Below are positions 8,497 to 16,955 of a stretch of 51,545 bases of DNA, in pieces. The stretch comes from Pseudonocardia thermophila. GTDB taxonomy: Bacteria; Actinomycetota; Actinomycetes; Mycobacteriales; Pseudonocardiaceae. Under the pieces are notes generated by a model, which saw only the letters and a program-made list of their open reading frames with translations, was not told the DNA's origin and did not search any database. The position numbers and the translations under genes were made by a program. Within the stretch, counting starts at the first letter, position 1. Each line of letters begins with the position of its first letter. The stretch lies in the NCBI RefSeq assembly GCF_900142365.1, contig NZ_FRAP01000031.1, positions 1-51,545 of the forward strand, given 5' to 3'.

Positions 8497-8541
8497 CGTC
8501 TCCCTTTCCCGACACGACAGATATGTATGTCTATCCTTATC

Positions 8542-8560
8542 TGAGGAAAGCCTAAGCTCA
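8542..8560. promoter_or_regulatory. Iron box before the ornithine monooxygenase
   Basis: TGAGGAAAGCCTAAGCTCA matches the IdeR/DtxR consensus at about 13 of 19 positions. It lies 46 bases upstream of the minus-strand start, in a locally AT-rich segment. It is the weakest of the eight boxes, but position and neighbours support it. Confidence 0.65.
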
Positions 8561-8886
8561 AGGTCTGGTCGGGTGTGGTCGACACCGCCCTACGGTCATG
8601 GAGGGGATTCGATGCCGCGATTCACCTTCGGGGGCGACTGTTGGGCGGCTCCGTTCGTGTGCATCGACGCGCCGCTCTGCACGCATCGCTGCTGTTCTTC
8701 GGTCTCGTCAGGCGGGCGAGGTGTTCGTGCCCGTCCTCAGCGGTGGTCGACGTGCGGTGACGACCGGCGATCCCCGTGGCGTTGATCACGTGGTGCTGGG
8801 TGTCCCGACGAACGACCGATTCGGCGCGTGGCAGGCCCGGGTCGATGCGACCGCTCCGACCAGGGGCTGCGGACCGGTGAACCCCG
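8561..8886. other. Intergenic region after the ABC transporter operon
   Basis: This 326-base stretch separates the end of the three-gene transporter operon from the monooxygenase promoter. No open frame has similarity, and no terminator with a T-tract was seen. Confidence 0.4.
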
Positions 8887-10689
8887 TCAGGACCTCGTCG
8901 CCGACCACGCCTCCCACAGCGCCGCGTAGTGCCCACCAGCCGCTACCAACGCATCGTGCGCACCGATCTCCACCATCCGGCCCGCGTCCAGCACGACTAC
9001 CCGGTCTGCGCTGACGGCCTGGGTCAGTCGGTGCGCCACCACCAGCGCCGTGCGCCCGGCGAGGGCCCGGTCCGCCGCGGCTTCCAGAACCCGCGCGCCC
9101 GTGCTGCCCGCCTCTGCAGTGGCTTCGTCCAGGATCGCCACCGGTGGATCGGCCAGCACGAGCCGGGCGAGCGCGAGCTGTTGCGCCTGTGTCGCGGTGA
9201 GCGGGTGCGCACCCTCACCGACTACGGTGTCGAGGCCGTCGGGCAGCTCGTCGACCCACTCGAGCGCGTCCACGGTGGCCAGCGCGTCGCGCAGCTGCTC
9301 GTCCGTGGCGTCCGGCTGGGCCAGGCGCAGGTCGTCGGCCAGGGTGCCGACGAAGACATGCACCTCCTGGGTCACCAGCGTGACGGTGCGGCGGGTCAGC
9401 GCGGGCCCGAGCTCGTCGAGCCCGACGCCGCCGAGGCTGATCGATCCGCCGGCCGGGCGGTGCACCCCGGCGATCAGCTTGGCCAGCGTGGTCTTGCCCG
9501 CGCCGCTCGCCCCGACCAGCGCCACCCGCTCGGTCGCCCGGATGTCGAGGTCGACGCCGTGCAGGACGGGATGGTCCGAACGGTAGGCGTGGCGCACGTC
9601 GGCGACCTTCACCGAGCCGTCCCTCGGCAACGCCTTCCGGTCGGGCTCGCCGGGCACGGGCAGCTCGGCGACCCCGACGATGCGGGCCAGGCTCGCGCCC
9701 GAGGCGAGCGCGTCGTCGATGGTGACGAGCGCACTGCTGATCGGCCCGAACAGGGAGTGGAAGTACAGCGCCGCCGCAGTGGCCTCGCCCGGGGTGACCG
9801 AGCGGTTGGCGACCAGGAGGAACCCCGTCACGAGCACCGCCGCGAGGCCGACGAACTCGGCGAGGTTGAGCCGGGCGTAGAAGCGGGTCATCAGGTGGAT
9901 CCCGCGCAGCACCAAGTCGACGGCCGTGGTCGAGCGGGTGCGGACCCGGTCGACGTGGTCGTCGGCGAGCTGGAACGCGCGCACGGTGGCGGAACCGCCG
10001 ATCGTGTCGAGCAGCTGCTGCTGTAGTGCGCCCTCCGCGACCCGTTGCCGGGCGTAGACGGGTCCCGCGGAGCGCACGTACCAGCGTGCGGTGTGGATCT
10101 GGATGGGCACGGCGAGCAGTGCGACCGCCAGGAACCGCCAGTCCAACGCGCCCATGGCCACGAGCGTCAGCGCGATCGTCAGGCCCGCCTTGGTGAGCTT
10201 GGGCACGGCGCCGCGGACGGCCTCGCCCACGACGGCGACGTCGCCGGTGACCCGGGTCGTCAGGTCGCCGTCGCCGGCCTGTTCCACCTGCTCCAGCGGC
10301 AGCGCGAGCGCGCGTTCGACGAACTGCTCGCGCAGGCTGGCCAGCAGCCGCTCACCGAGGCCGACGAGCATCGCCGTCCCCGTCGTGGTGAGCAGGCCCG
10401 CCATCACCGCGGCCACCGCGATCGCGGTCGCCGGGCCGAGGATCGCGACCGAGCCCGCCTCCTCGACCACGGCGTCGACGATCCGCCCGAGCAGCGGGGA
10501 CACGAGCAGACCGACCCCGCTCCCGGCGATCAGCACGACCAGCGTGACGACCGCGCGCCACCGATAGGGACGCAGCAGCCGGCGCACCGCGGCGACCGTG
10601 TCGGCGCCGGAGGCCACCGGGAGCAGCATGCGCCCGGCCGGGGCCGCCGGGTGCACATCCCTCACATCAGTGCTCGACTCAGCGCTCAT
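8887..10689 (-). CDS. ABC transporter, fused permease-ATPase (IrtB-like half)
   Basis: A 600-aa exporter-fold ABC protein with six membrane helices (about 40-330) followed by a nucleotide-binding domain. Walker A GASGAGKT (393-400), Walker B VAILDE (517-522) and the H-loop His553 are intact. The signature motif is LTATQ (497-501) instead of LSGGQ. The preceding gene has the opposite defects, so the two should form an asymmetric heterodimer with one working ATP site. Mycobacterial IrtAB has this architecture and imports siderophores; siderophore export is the alternative. The ATG at 10687 overlaps the upstream stop (ATGA). It is the last gene of the operon. Confidence 0.85.
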   Translation of the reverse strand: MSAESSTDVRDVHPAAPAGRMLLPVASGADTVAAVRRLLRPYRWRAVVTLVVLIAGSGVGLLVSPLLGRIVDAVVEEAGSVAILGPATAIAVAAVMAGLLTTTGTAMLVGLGERLLASLREQFVERALALPLEQVEQAGDGDLTTRVTGDVAVVGEAVRGAVPKLTKAGLTIALTLVAMGALDWRFLAVALLAVPIQIHTARWYVRSAGPVYARQRVAEGALQQQLLDTIGGSATVRAFQLADDHVDRVRTRSTTAVDLVLRGIHLMTRFYARLNLAEFVGLAAVLVTGFLLVANRSVTPGEATAAALYFHSLFGPISSALVTIDDALASGASLARIVGVAELPVPGEPDRKALPRDGSVKVADVRHAYRSDHPVLHGVDLDIRATERVALVGASGAGKTTLAKLIAGVHRPAGGSISLGGVGLDELGPALTRRTVTLVTQEVHVFVGTLADDLRLAQPDATDEQLRDALATVDALEWVDELPDGLDTVVGEGAHPLTATQAQQLALARLVLADPPVAILDEATAEAGSTGARVLEAAADRALAGRTALVVAHRLTQAVSADRVVVLDAGRMVEIGAHDALVAAGGHYAALWEAWSATRS

Positions 10690-12383
10690 GTCAGCACCGC
10701 CGCCCGGTATTCGGCATCGGACTCGACCAGTTCGGCGTGGGTACCGACCCGGCGCACCCCCTCCTCACCGATGACGACGACCCGGTCGGTGACGGCGAGC
10801 AGTGCCGGGCTGGTCGTCGCCACCACGGTCGTGCGCCCGTGGCGGACCCAGCGCAGCGCGCCCGCGATCCGGGATTCGGTGACGGGATCGACGGCGGTGG
10901 TCGGGTCGTGCAGCACGAGCACCGGGCGATCGGCGGCCAGCGCCCGGGCGAGCACCACCCGCTGGCGCTGACCCCCGGACAGTGAGCGGCCCTGCTCCCC
11001 GATGGTGCTGTCGACGCCGTCGGGCAGGGTGCGGGCCACCTCGTCGGCGGCCGCGGCCGCGAGCGCCTCGCCGGCGCGGCCGGCGGCTGCGGCCGCGGTG
11101 ACGTTGTCCAGCAGGGTGCCGGAGAAGAGCACGGCGTCGTGCGCCGCGACGAGCACCGCGGCCCGGACGTCGGCCGGGTCCAGCTCGGCCAGCGGCACGC
11201 CGTCCAGCTCGACGGTGCCCTGCTCCGGGTCGGCCTCGCGAGCGAGGCAGGCGAGCAGCGCCCGGACGGCGGGGGCGGGCGCGACGATCCCGATCAGATC
11301 GCCGGGGGCGACGTCGAGATCGACGTCGCGCAGGGCCCCGCGGGTCACGCCGCGCAGCCGCAGCGCGCCGCGCACCGGCTCCGGCAGGGCGGCGGTCCCG
11401 GCCCGTACCGCGGGCGGGGCGGACAGCACCGCCGCGATCCGTGCGGCCGACGCGCGCGCCTGCGCGAACTCGACGGTCGTCCAGGCCGCCGTCGACAGCG
11501 GGATCTGCAGGAACGTCGCCAGGCCGACGGTGGAGACGAGATCGCCCACGCTGATCGCGCCGTCCGCGGCCAGCATGCCCCCGACCAGTGCGACGACGGC
11601 GATGAACACCCCGGTGGAGGTCTCCACGACCCCGCCCTGGGCGGCGTAGGCGCGGGCGGTGCGCAGCGTCGCGGCCAGCGACGCCCGGCTGGTGCGGCGG
11701 TACCGCTGGACCGCGGTGCGTTCCGCGCCGAGCCCCTTGAGCACGCGCAGCCCGGCCACCAGGTCCGCCGCGACGCCGGACGCGTGGGCGGCGCGCTCCT
11801 GCTCGGCCTCGCTGCGCCGCTCCAGCGGCTTGCTCGCGAAGTGGGTGAGCAGCAGCAGCGGGGGCATGCCGAGCAGGACGAGCAGCCCGAGCGGCATCGA
11901 GATCGTCAGCAGGACGGCAGCGCTGACCAGCGCTGCAGCGATCGCGGCGAGGCCGAACGGCAGGGCCACGTCGGTCGTGCCCACCCGTTTCGCGTCGCTC
12001 GTCGCGATGTTCACCAGCTCGCCCGAGAGACGGCCGGCGTCCGCGCCGCCGTGGTGGTGCAGCACCCGGCCGGTCAGCTGCAGCCGCAGATCGTGCTCGG
12101 CGTTCTCCGCGGCCCGCTCGGCAGCCCGCACGCCGTAGCGGTAGGAGAACGACAGCAGCAGGAAGTCGGCGGCGAGCACCCCGATCCACAGGGCGAGCCC
12201 GCCGAGCGACCGGTTGGTCACCGCGACGTCGACGACCACACCGATCAGCACCGGCGCCATCGCCGAGCCGGCCTGGTGGCCGATCGCGAGCAGCGTGCTC
12301 CGGGCCACGTCGCGCCACTGGCCGTTCACCGCGCGGCGCAGCACTGCGGCACCCGTCACGGGTGCGCCGGACGGGCCGCTCAC
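10686..12383 (-). CDS. ABC transporter, fused permease-ATPase with degenerate Walker motifs (IrtA-like half)
   Basis: A 565-aa exporter-fold protein with transmembrane helices at about 28-310 and then an ATPase domain. The signature LSGGQ (468-472) is intact. Walker A reads APAPAVRAL (about 368-376) without GKS/T, Walker B reads LVLHD instead of hhhDE, and the H-loop His is Thr. Alone it could not hydrolyse ATP; with the next gene product it completes one composite site. The GTG at 12381 overlaps the upstream TGA (GTGA). The open frame runs further upstream only because it shadows the FepC-like gene. There is no SIP-like domain as on mycobacterial IrtA. Confidence 0.85.
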   Translation of the reverse strand: MSGPSGAPVTGAAVLRRAVNGQWRDVARSTLLAIGHQAGSAMAPVLIGVVVDVAVTNRSLGGLALWIGVLAADFLLLSFSYRYGVRAAERAAENAEHDLRLQLTGRVLHHHGGADAGRLSGELVNIATSDAKRVGTTDVALPFGLAAIAAALVSAAVLLTISMPLGLLVLLGMPPLLLLTHFASKPLERRSEAEQERAAHASGVAADLVAGLRVLKGLGAERTAVQRYRRTSRASLAATLRTARAYAAQGGVVETSTGVFIAVVALVGGMLAADGAISVGDLVSTVGLATFLQIPLSTAAWTTVEFAQARASAARIAAVLSAPPAVRAGTAALPEPVRGALRLRGVTRGALRDVDLDVAPGDLIGIVAPAPAVRALLACLAREADPEQGTVELDGVPLAELDPADVRAAVLVAAHDAVLFSGTLLDNVTAAAAAGRAGEALAAAAADEVARTLPDGVDSTIGEQGRSLSGGQRQRVVLARALAADRPVLVLHDPTTAVDPVTESRIAGALRWVRHGRTTVVATTSPALLAVTDRVVVIGEEGVRRVGTHAELVESDAEYRAAVLT

Positions 12384-13243
12384 GGGGTCTGCACCCGGTT
12401 CCGGCCGAGGGGGACGACGGACGGCGTGCCGGTGACCGGATCGGGCACGACGAGGCAGCGCAGCCCGAACACCTCTTCCACCAGCTCCGCGGTGACGATC
12501 TCCGCCGGTGGGCCCTCGGCGACCACGGCGCCGTCCCGCATCGCGATCAGGTGCGTGCCGTACCGGGCCGCGTGGTTGAGATCGTGCAGCACCGCGACCA
12601 GCGTGCGGCCTGCCTGGTGCAGATCGGTGAACAGCTCCAGCAGCTCGATCTGGTGCGTGATGTCCAGGTAGGTGGTCGGCTCGTCGAGCAGCAGGATCCC
12701 GGTCTCCTGGGCGAGCGCCATCGCCACCCACACCCGCTGGCGCTGCCCGCCGGACAGCTCGTCGACCAGCCGCGACGACAGCTCCAGCACCGACGTGGCC
12801 TCCATCGCGCGGCGTGCCGCCTGCTCGTCCGCCTCGGTCCACTGCCGGATCAGCTTCTGGTGGGGGTAGCGGCCGCGGGAGACGAGATCGGCGACGGTGA
12901 TCCCGTCGGGTGCGGTCGAGGTCTGCGGTAGCAGACCGAGGCGCCGCGCCACCTCCTTGGCCCGGTAGGAGTGGATGTCCGCGCCGTCGAGCACGACCTG
13001 CCCCGCGCTGGGCTTGACCAGCCGGGCCAGGCCGCGCAGCAGCGTGGACTTGCCGCACGCGTTCGGGCCGACGATGACCGTGAACGACTCGTCGGGGATC
13101 GAGACCGTGAGGTCCCGGGAGATCACCCGCCGGTCGTAACCCAGGGTCGCGGCGTCGACGTGCAACCGCGGCCCGGTGGACGCCGTCGATCCCGTGCCAC
13201 GATGGTCGCGCCCGATGGTGGGGTGCGGCGCGGCGTCGGGCAA
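12380..13243 (-). CDS. FepC/FhuC-type siderophore ABC importer ATPase
   Basis: A cytoplasmic ATPase with all motifs intact: Walker A GPNACGKST, signature LSGGQRQRVWVAMALAQ, Walker B ILLLDEPTTYLD and the H-loop HDLNHA, the usual FepC pattern. The two FecCD-type permeases at 15899-18002 and the binding protein at 18874 are its likely partners, although they lie in other operons. I choose the TTG at 13241-13243 (287 aa) because GGGGAGG lies five bases upstream. The longer frame from a TTG at 13283-13285 would begin inside the iron box and has no ribosome-binding site. It is first in the three-gene operon. Confidence 0.88.
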   Translation of the reverse strand: MPDAAPHPTIGRDHRGTGSTASTGPRLHVDAATLGYDRRVISRDLTVSIPDESFTVIVGPNACGKSTLLRGLARLVKPSAGQVVLDGADIHSYRAKEVARRLGLLPQTSTAPDGITVADLVSRGRYPHQKLIRQWTEADEQAARRAMEATSVLELSSRLVDELSGGQRQRVWVAMALAQETGILLLDEPTTYLDITHQIELLELFTDLHQAGRTLVAVLHDLNHAARYGTHLIAMRDGAVVAEGPPAEIVTAELVEEVFGLRCLVVPDPVTGTPSVVPLGRNRVQTP

Positions 13244-13281
13244 TCGGTCCTCCCCATCTCGCGGTTGCCCCTGGGCAGAAG

Positions 13282-13300
13282 ACAACTTAGCCTAAACTAA
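13282..13300. promoter_or_regulatory. Iron box for the transporter operon
   Basis: On the minus strand the site reads TTAGTTTAGGCTAAGTTGT, about 14 of 19 matches to the DtxR/IdeR consensus with the core TTAGGCTAA. It lies 39 bases upstream of the chosen FepC start. It is also the nearest box to the mbtH-panD-ligase operon, 290 bases away, and may serve both. Confidence 0.75.
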
Positions 13301-13589
13301 CTCCCGGCTGATACGGTCTCCCGCGGATCGCGGCTCGAGATCGACACGAGGCTCGAAGAGGGGTTCGCGGATGATCCCGTGACGGGGCGCGGGCGTTGGG
13401 CATCGGTCGGGCGTACCGCCTGCCGTGGCGTGGGGACCGGCAGTCGTCGGCTCCGGGGGGGGGGTGACGCCCTCTGCTGCCCACCTTCGCGTGCCCACGA
13501 GCGCCTGCCTGCCCGCCGACCACCGAAGCGCGGTCCGGGTGCGCCCGGCTGCGCACCCGCCGACACCGCGGCACCGACCGAAGGAGACG
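13301..13589. other. Divergent promoter region between the transporter and mbtH operons
   Basis: 289 bases without a gene. A run of ten G residues lies at 13455-13464, about 125 bases before mbtH; such tracts are prone to slippage or quadruplex formation. No second iron box was found close to mbtH. Confidence 0.45.
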
Positions 13590-13829
13590 ATGGTGAAGAA
13601 CCCGTTCGACGACGACGAGGGCCTCTTCTACGCCTTGGTGAACCACGAGGAGCAGTACTCGCTCTGGCCCACGTTCAAGCCGGTGCCCGGCGGGTGGACG
13701 ATCGCCTACGGAGCTCCTGACGGGCGGCCGCGCCAGGAGGTGCTCGCGTGGATCGACGAGCACTGGACAGACCTGCGGCCGAAGTCCCTGCGCGACGTCA
13801 TCGCGCAGCACGAGTCCGCCGCCCGCTGA
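13590..13829 (+). CDS. mbtH: MbtH-like NRPS accessory protein
   Basis: A 79-aa protein with the complete family pattern: NPFDDD at the start, NHEEQYSLWP (about residues 18-27), PGGW in the middle and WTDLRPKSL near the end. MbtH-like proteins bind and activate NRPS adenylation domains. It would serve the A domains of the two NRPS genes in this window. AAGGAG at 13581-13586 fixes the ATG at 13590. It is the first gene of an apparent operon with panD and the aryl-AMP ligase. Confidence 0.97.
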   Translation: MVKNPFDDDEGLFYALVNHEEQYSLWPTFKPVPGGWTIAYGAPDGRPRQEVLAWIDEHWTDLRPKSLRDVIAQHESAAR

Positions 13830-13862
13830 ACCCCGCCGCCCGACCGAACGAGAGGCCGTTCG

Positions 13863-14276
13863 ATGCTCCGCACCGTGCTCGGCAGCAAGATCCACCGCGC
13901 CACCGTCACTCAGGCCGACCTGCACTACGTCGGCTCGATCACCATCGACGAGGACCTCGTCACTGCTGCTGGCCTGGTCGAGGGCGAGAAGGTGCAGGTG
14001 GTCGACATCACCAACGGCGCCCGGCTGGAGACCTACGTCATCACGGGGCCCGCGGGGAAGGGGGGCATCTGCATCAACGGTGCCGCGGCGCACCTGGTGA
14101 AACCCGGCGACCTGATCATCATCATGTCCTACCTGCTCGCCGAGGAGGAGGAGCTGCTCGGCCACGAGCCGCGCATCGTGCACGTCGACGCGAACAACCG
14201 CATCGTCGAGCTCGGGCAGGACCCGGCCGAGCCGGTCCCGGGTGCGGTCCGTCAGCTCTCGGCGCGGGGTGCCTGA
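13863..14276 (+). CDS. panD: Aspartate 1-decarboxylase (PanD)
   Basis: A 137-aa proenzyme of normal length. PanD self-cleaves between Gly24 and Ser25 (HYVGSI here) to create the pyruvoyl group that decarboxylates L-aspartate to beta-alanine. The conserved start MLRTVLGSKIHRATVT and the INGAAAH segment are present. It lies between mbtH and the aryl-AMP ligase in a siderophore operon rather than with panB/panC. Two A domains of the NRPSs carry a beta-alanine-type code, so I infer a dedicated supply of beta-alanine as a building block. A housekeeping role in pantothenate synthesis is the alternative. Confidence 0.95.
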   Translation: MLRTVLGSKIHRATVTQADLHYVGSITIDEDLVTAAGLVEGEKVQVVDITNGARLETYVITGPAGKGGICINGAAAHLVKPGDLIIIMSYLLAEEEELLGHEPRIVHVDANNRIVELGQDPAEPVPGAVRQLSARGA

Positions 14277-14277
14277 C

Positions 14278-15894
14278 GTGGAGCCGCTCCTGCTCGACGG
14301 GTTCGTTCCGTACCCGACCGATGTGGCCGAGCGCTACCGCCGCGTCGGCTGGTGGAGGGACGAGACCCTCCACGAGGTGTTCTTCGCCTCCGCCGGCCGC
14401 AACCCGGGCAAGACCGCGGTGGTGCACGACGACGAGACCCTGACCTACGGCGATCTCGCCGACCGCATCCTGCGGGTCGCCGCGGGCCTGTCCGGGCTCG
14501 GCATCGGCCGGGGCGACCGGGTCGTGGTGCACCTGCCGAACGTGCCCGCCTTCCTGATCGTCGTCTACGCGCTGTGGGAGGTTGGCGCGATCCCGATCTT
14601 CGCGCCCGCGGCCCACCGGCGCACCGAGATCACCAACTTCGTCGAGCGCGCCGGCGCCCGCGGCTACGTCACCGTCGCGGAGCACGACGGCACGGACCTC
14701 ACCGCGCTGGCGGCCGAGCTGGTCGCGGCGCACCCCGGGCTGGTCACGATCGTGCTTGACCCCGGCGGGCGCGGCCCCGAGCTGGACCGGCTGCTCGCCA
14801 ACGCCCCGCTCACCCACGAGCGCCGCTCGCTGCCCCAGGACGTCGCGCTCCTGCAGACCTCGGGTGGCACGACGGGCCGGCCCAAGCTGATCCCGCACAC
14901 GCACGAGACGTACTGGCACTCCGTGCGGCTGAGCATCCCGCTGTGCGGGATCGGCCCGCACTCGGTGCAGCTGATCGCGGTGCCGATCTGCCACAGCATG
15001 GCCGTGCGGTCCCCGGGCTGGCTGGGGGTGTTCGCGTCCGGCGGGACCGTCGTGCTCGCCCCGAACGGCAGCCCCGACACCGCCTTCCCGCTCATCGAGA
15101 AGTACGGGGTCACGCAGGCCTCGATCGTCCCGCCGCTGGTGATGGCCTGGCTGAACTCCTCCTCGATCCGGGGGAAGTTCGACCTGTCCAGCCTGCACTC
15201 GCTGCACGTCGGCGGGGCGAAGCTGCCCAGGGAGGCCGCCCGGAGGGTGCGGCCCGAGCTGGGGGCGATCCTGCAGCAGGGCTTCGGGATGGCCGAAGGG
15301 CTGGTCAACTACAACCGGCTAGACGTCGACGAGGAGACGAGCGTGACCTGCCAGGGGCTGCCCGTCTCACCCGGCGACGAGCTGCTGGTCATCGACGATG
15401 ACGGCGATCCCGTGGGCCCTGGCGAGCCCGGGCACCTGCTGACCCGCGGGCCGTCCACGATCCGCGGCTACTTCCGGGCCCCCGAGCTGAACGCCTCGGC
15501 GTTCACCGAGGACGGCTTCTACCGCACGGGCGACATCATCCGCCGGGACGAGCGCGGCTACATAACGGTCGTCGGGCGCTCGAAGGACCAGATCAACCGC
15601 GGCGGCGAGAAGGTCGCGCCGGAGGAGGTGGAGAACCTCATCCTGGCGTACGAGGGCGTCCACGACGTCTCGGTGGTCGGCATCGAGGATCGGGTGCTGG
15701 GGGAGCGGGTCAAGGGGTTCGTCGTGCTCCGTGAGGGCGTCGACCCGTCCACGGTGACGCTGGCCAGGATCCGGGCGCACCTGCGCGAATGCGGCCTGGC
15801 GGCGTACAAGATGCCGGACGCGCTGGAGATCGTGGAGGAGTTCCCGCGGACCGCCTACGGCAAGATCAGCAAGCTGATGCAGCGCCAGGCGTAG
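14278..15894 (+). CDS. Aryl acid-AMP ligase (DhbE/EntE family), probably for 3,4-dihydroxybenzoate
   Basis: A 538-aa stand-alone adenylating enzyme similar end to end to DhbE/EntE/MbtA. It has the P-loop LQTSGGTTGRPK (192-203), GFGMAEGLVNYNRL, DGFYRTGD and the catalytic Lys529 in the A10 motif AYGKISK. It would activate an aryl acid and load the aryl carrier protein at 49344. In DhbE the acid pocket begins with His234-Asn235, the Asn contacting the 2-hydroxyl. Here the pair is His239-Ser240, and the DhbE Ser239 equivalent is Arg244. No 2,3-DHB or salicylate genes are present, but a 3-dehydroshikimate dehydratase is, so 3,4-DHB is the favoured substrate. The GTG at 14278 follows panD by one base; a GTG at 14269 is possible. 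Confidence 0.9.
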   Translation: MEPLLLDGFVPYPTDVAERYRRVGWWRDETLHEVFFASAGRNPGKTAVVHDDETLTYGDLADRILRVAAGLSGLGIGRGDRVVVHLPNVPAFLIVVYALWEVGAIPIFAPAAHRRTEITNFVERAGARGYVTVAEHDGTDLTALAAELVAAHPGLVTIVLDPGGRGPELDRLLANAPLTHERRSLPQDVALLQTSGGTTGRPKLIPHTHETYWHSVRLSIPLCGIGPHSVQLIAVPICHSMAVRSPGWLGVFASGGTVVLAPNGSPDTAFPLIEKYGVTQASIVPPLVMAWLNSSSIRGKFDLSSLHSLHVGGAKLPREAARRVRPELGAILQQGFGMAEGLVNYNRLDVDEETSVTCQGLPVSPGDELLVIDDDGDPVGPGEPGHLLTRGPSTIRGYFRAPELNASAFTEDGFYRTGDIIRRDERGYITVVGRSKDQINRGGEKVAPEEVENLILAYEGVHDVSVVGIEDRVLGERVKGFVVLREGVDPSTVTLARIRAHLRECGLAAYKMPDALEIVEEFPRTAYGKISKLMQRQA

Positions 15895-15898
15895 TCCC

Positions 15899-16945
15899 TC
15901 AGCGGCGCCGCACCTCGTGGACGATCAGCCACAGCAGGTAGGCACCGCCGAGGACCACCGTGACCACCCCGACCGGCAGCGCCACCGGGAGCACGTGCAG
16001 GGCGACGAGCTCCGCTCCCGCCAGCAGCACCGCCCCGGTGAGCGCGGCCGGCAGGACGGCCACCCCGGGGGTCCGGCACATCCGGCGGGTGATCTGCGGC
16101 GCGGCCAGCGCGACGAACGCGATCGGCCCCGCCGCGGCCGAGACGACGGCGGTCAGGCCCACCGCGATCACGATGACGGCGAGCCGCAGCGGCTCGGTGC
16201 GGGTCCCGGTGGCGCGGGCGGCGTCGTCACCGAGCTCCATCTGCCGCATCGGGTGCCCGAACGCCGTGAGGACGATCATCAGGGAGAGCACCACGCCGCC
16301 CCCCACCAGCACCTCCCGCGGCCCGATCCCGGCGAGTGAGCCCGCGCCCCACGCTGAGGCAGCGATCGCCACCTCGAGATCGGCGGTGAGCATGAGCCAG
16401 GTGTTGAGCGAGGTCAACATCGCCGACACCGCGATCCCGACGATGATCAGCCGGAACCCCTGCATGCCGTTCCGCCAGGCGAGCAGGTAGATCGTCGCCG
16501 CGGTGACGATGCCGCCGACGAACGCGCCCGCGGTCTGCTGCAGGTAGCTGCCGTGGACCAGGATGATCACGATCACCGCGCCCGTGTAGGCCCCCGACGA
16601 GATCCCGATGATGTCCGGGGACGCGAGCGCGTTGCGGGTGAGCGATTGGAACACCGCACCCGCGGCCCCGAGCGCCGCGCCGAACAGCACGGCCGCAACG
16701 GCGCGGGGCAGCCGCCATTCGAGCACGACGATGCGGGCGAACCCAGCGCGGGAATCGCCGGTCAGTGCTGCCCACACCTGAGCCGGGGTGAGCGGGAAGT
16801 CGCCGAGCGCCAGCGCGGCCGCCGTGGCGGCGAGCGCCGCCGCGGCCAGCAGCGCGCACGTGATCACCGTGCGGGCCTGCCAGCGCAACGCGAGCCCGCC
16901 GCGGCGCAGGACCCACGTCCGGCGCCCGAAATCCACAGACGTCAC
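15899..16945 (-). CDS. FecCD-family siderophore ABC permease (second)
   Basis: A 348-aa membrane protein with about nine to ten predicted helices and the FecCD signatures LPRAVAAVLFGAALGAAGAVFQ and AAGPIAFVALAAPQITRR. It would form, with the permease encoded just upstream, the heterodimeric channel for a ferric siderophore. The GTG start at 16943 lies ten bases after the first permease's stop, so both are cotranscribed. The gene ends four bases from the convergent ligase gene. The cognate ATPase is probably the FepC-like protein at 12380. Confidence 0.92.
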   Translation of the reverse strand: MTSVDFGRRTWVLRRGGLALRWQARTVITCALLAAAALAATAAALALGDFPLTPAQVWAALTGDSRAGFARIVVLEWRLPRAVAAVLFGAALGAAGAVFQSLTRNALASPDIIGISSGAYTGAVIVIILVHGSYLQQTAGAFVGGIVTAATIYLLAWRNGMQGFRLIIVGIAVSAMLTSLNTWLMLTADLEVAIAASAWGAGSLAGIGPREVLVGGGVVLSLMIVLTAFGHPMRQMELGDDAARATGTRTEPLRLAVIVIAVGLTAVVSAAAGPIAFVALAAPQITRRMCRTPGVAVLPAALTGAVLLAGAELVALHVLPVALPVGVVTVVLGGAYLLWLIVHEVRRR

Positions 16946-16955
16946 AGGGCAGCAC

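Noticed and set aside
8573..9014. Plus-strand open frames around 8573-9014
   Set aside because: They overlap the end of the minus-strand ABC gene, have no family features and look compositional.
12380..13285. TTG at 13283-13285 as the start of the FepC-like gene
   Set aside because: It lies within the iron box, lacks a ribosome-binding site and adds 14 residues without similarity. The TTG at 13241 has GGGGAGG at good spacing.
14278..15894. 2,3-dihydroxybenzoate or salicylate as the starter, the default for DhbE-like ligases
   Set aside because: No genes for either acid are in the locus, the pocket Asn is replaced, and an iron-regulated 3-dehydroshikimate dehydratase is present. Genes outside the window could still change this.
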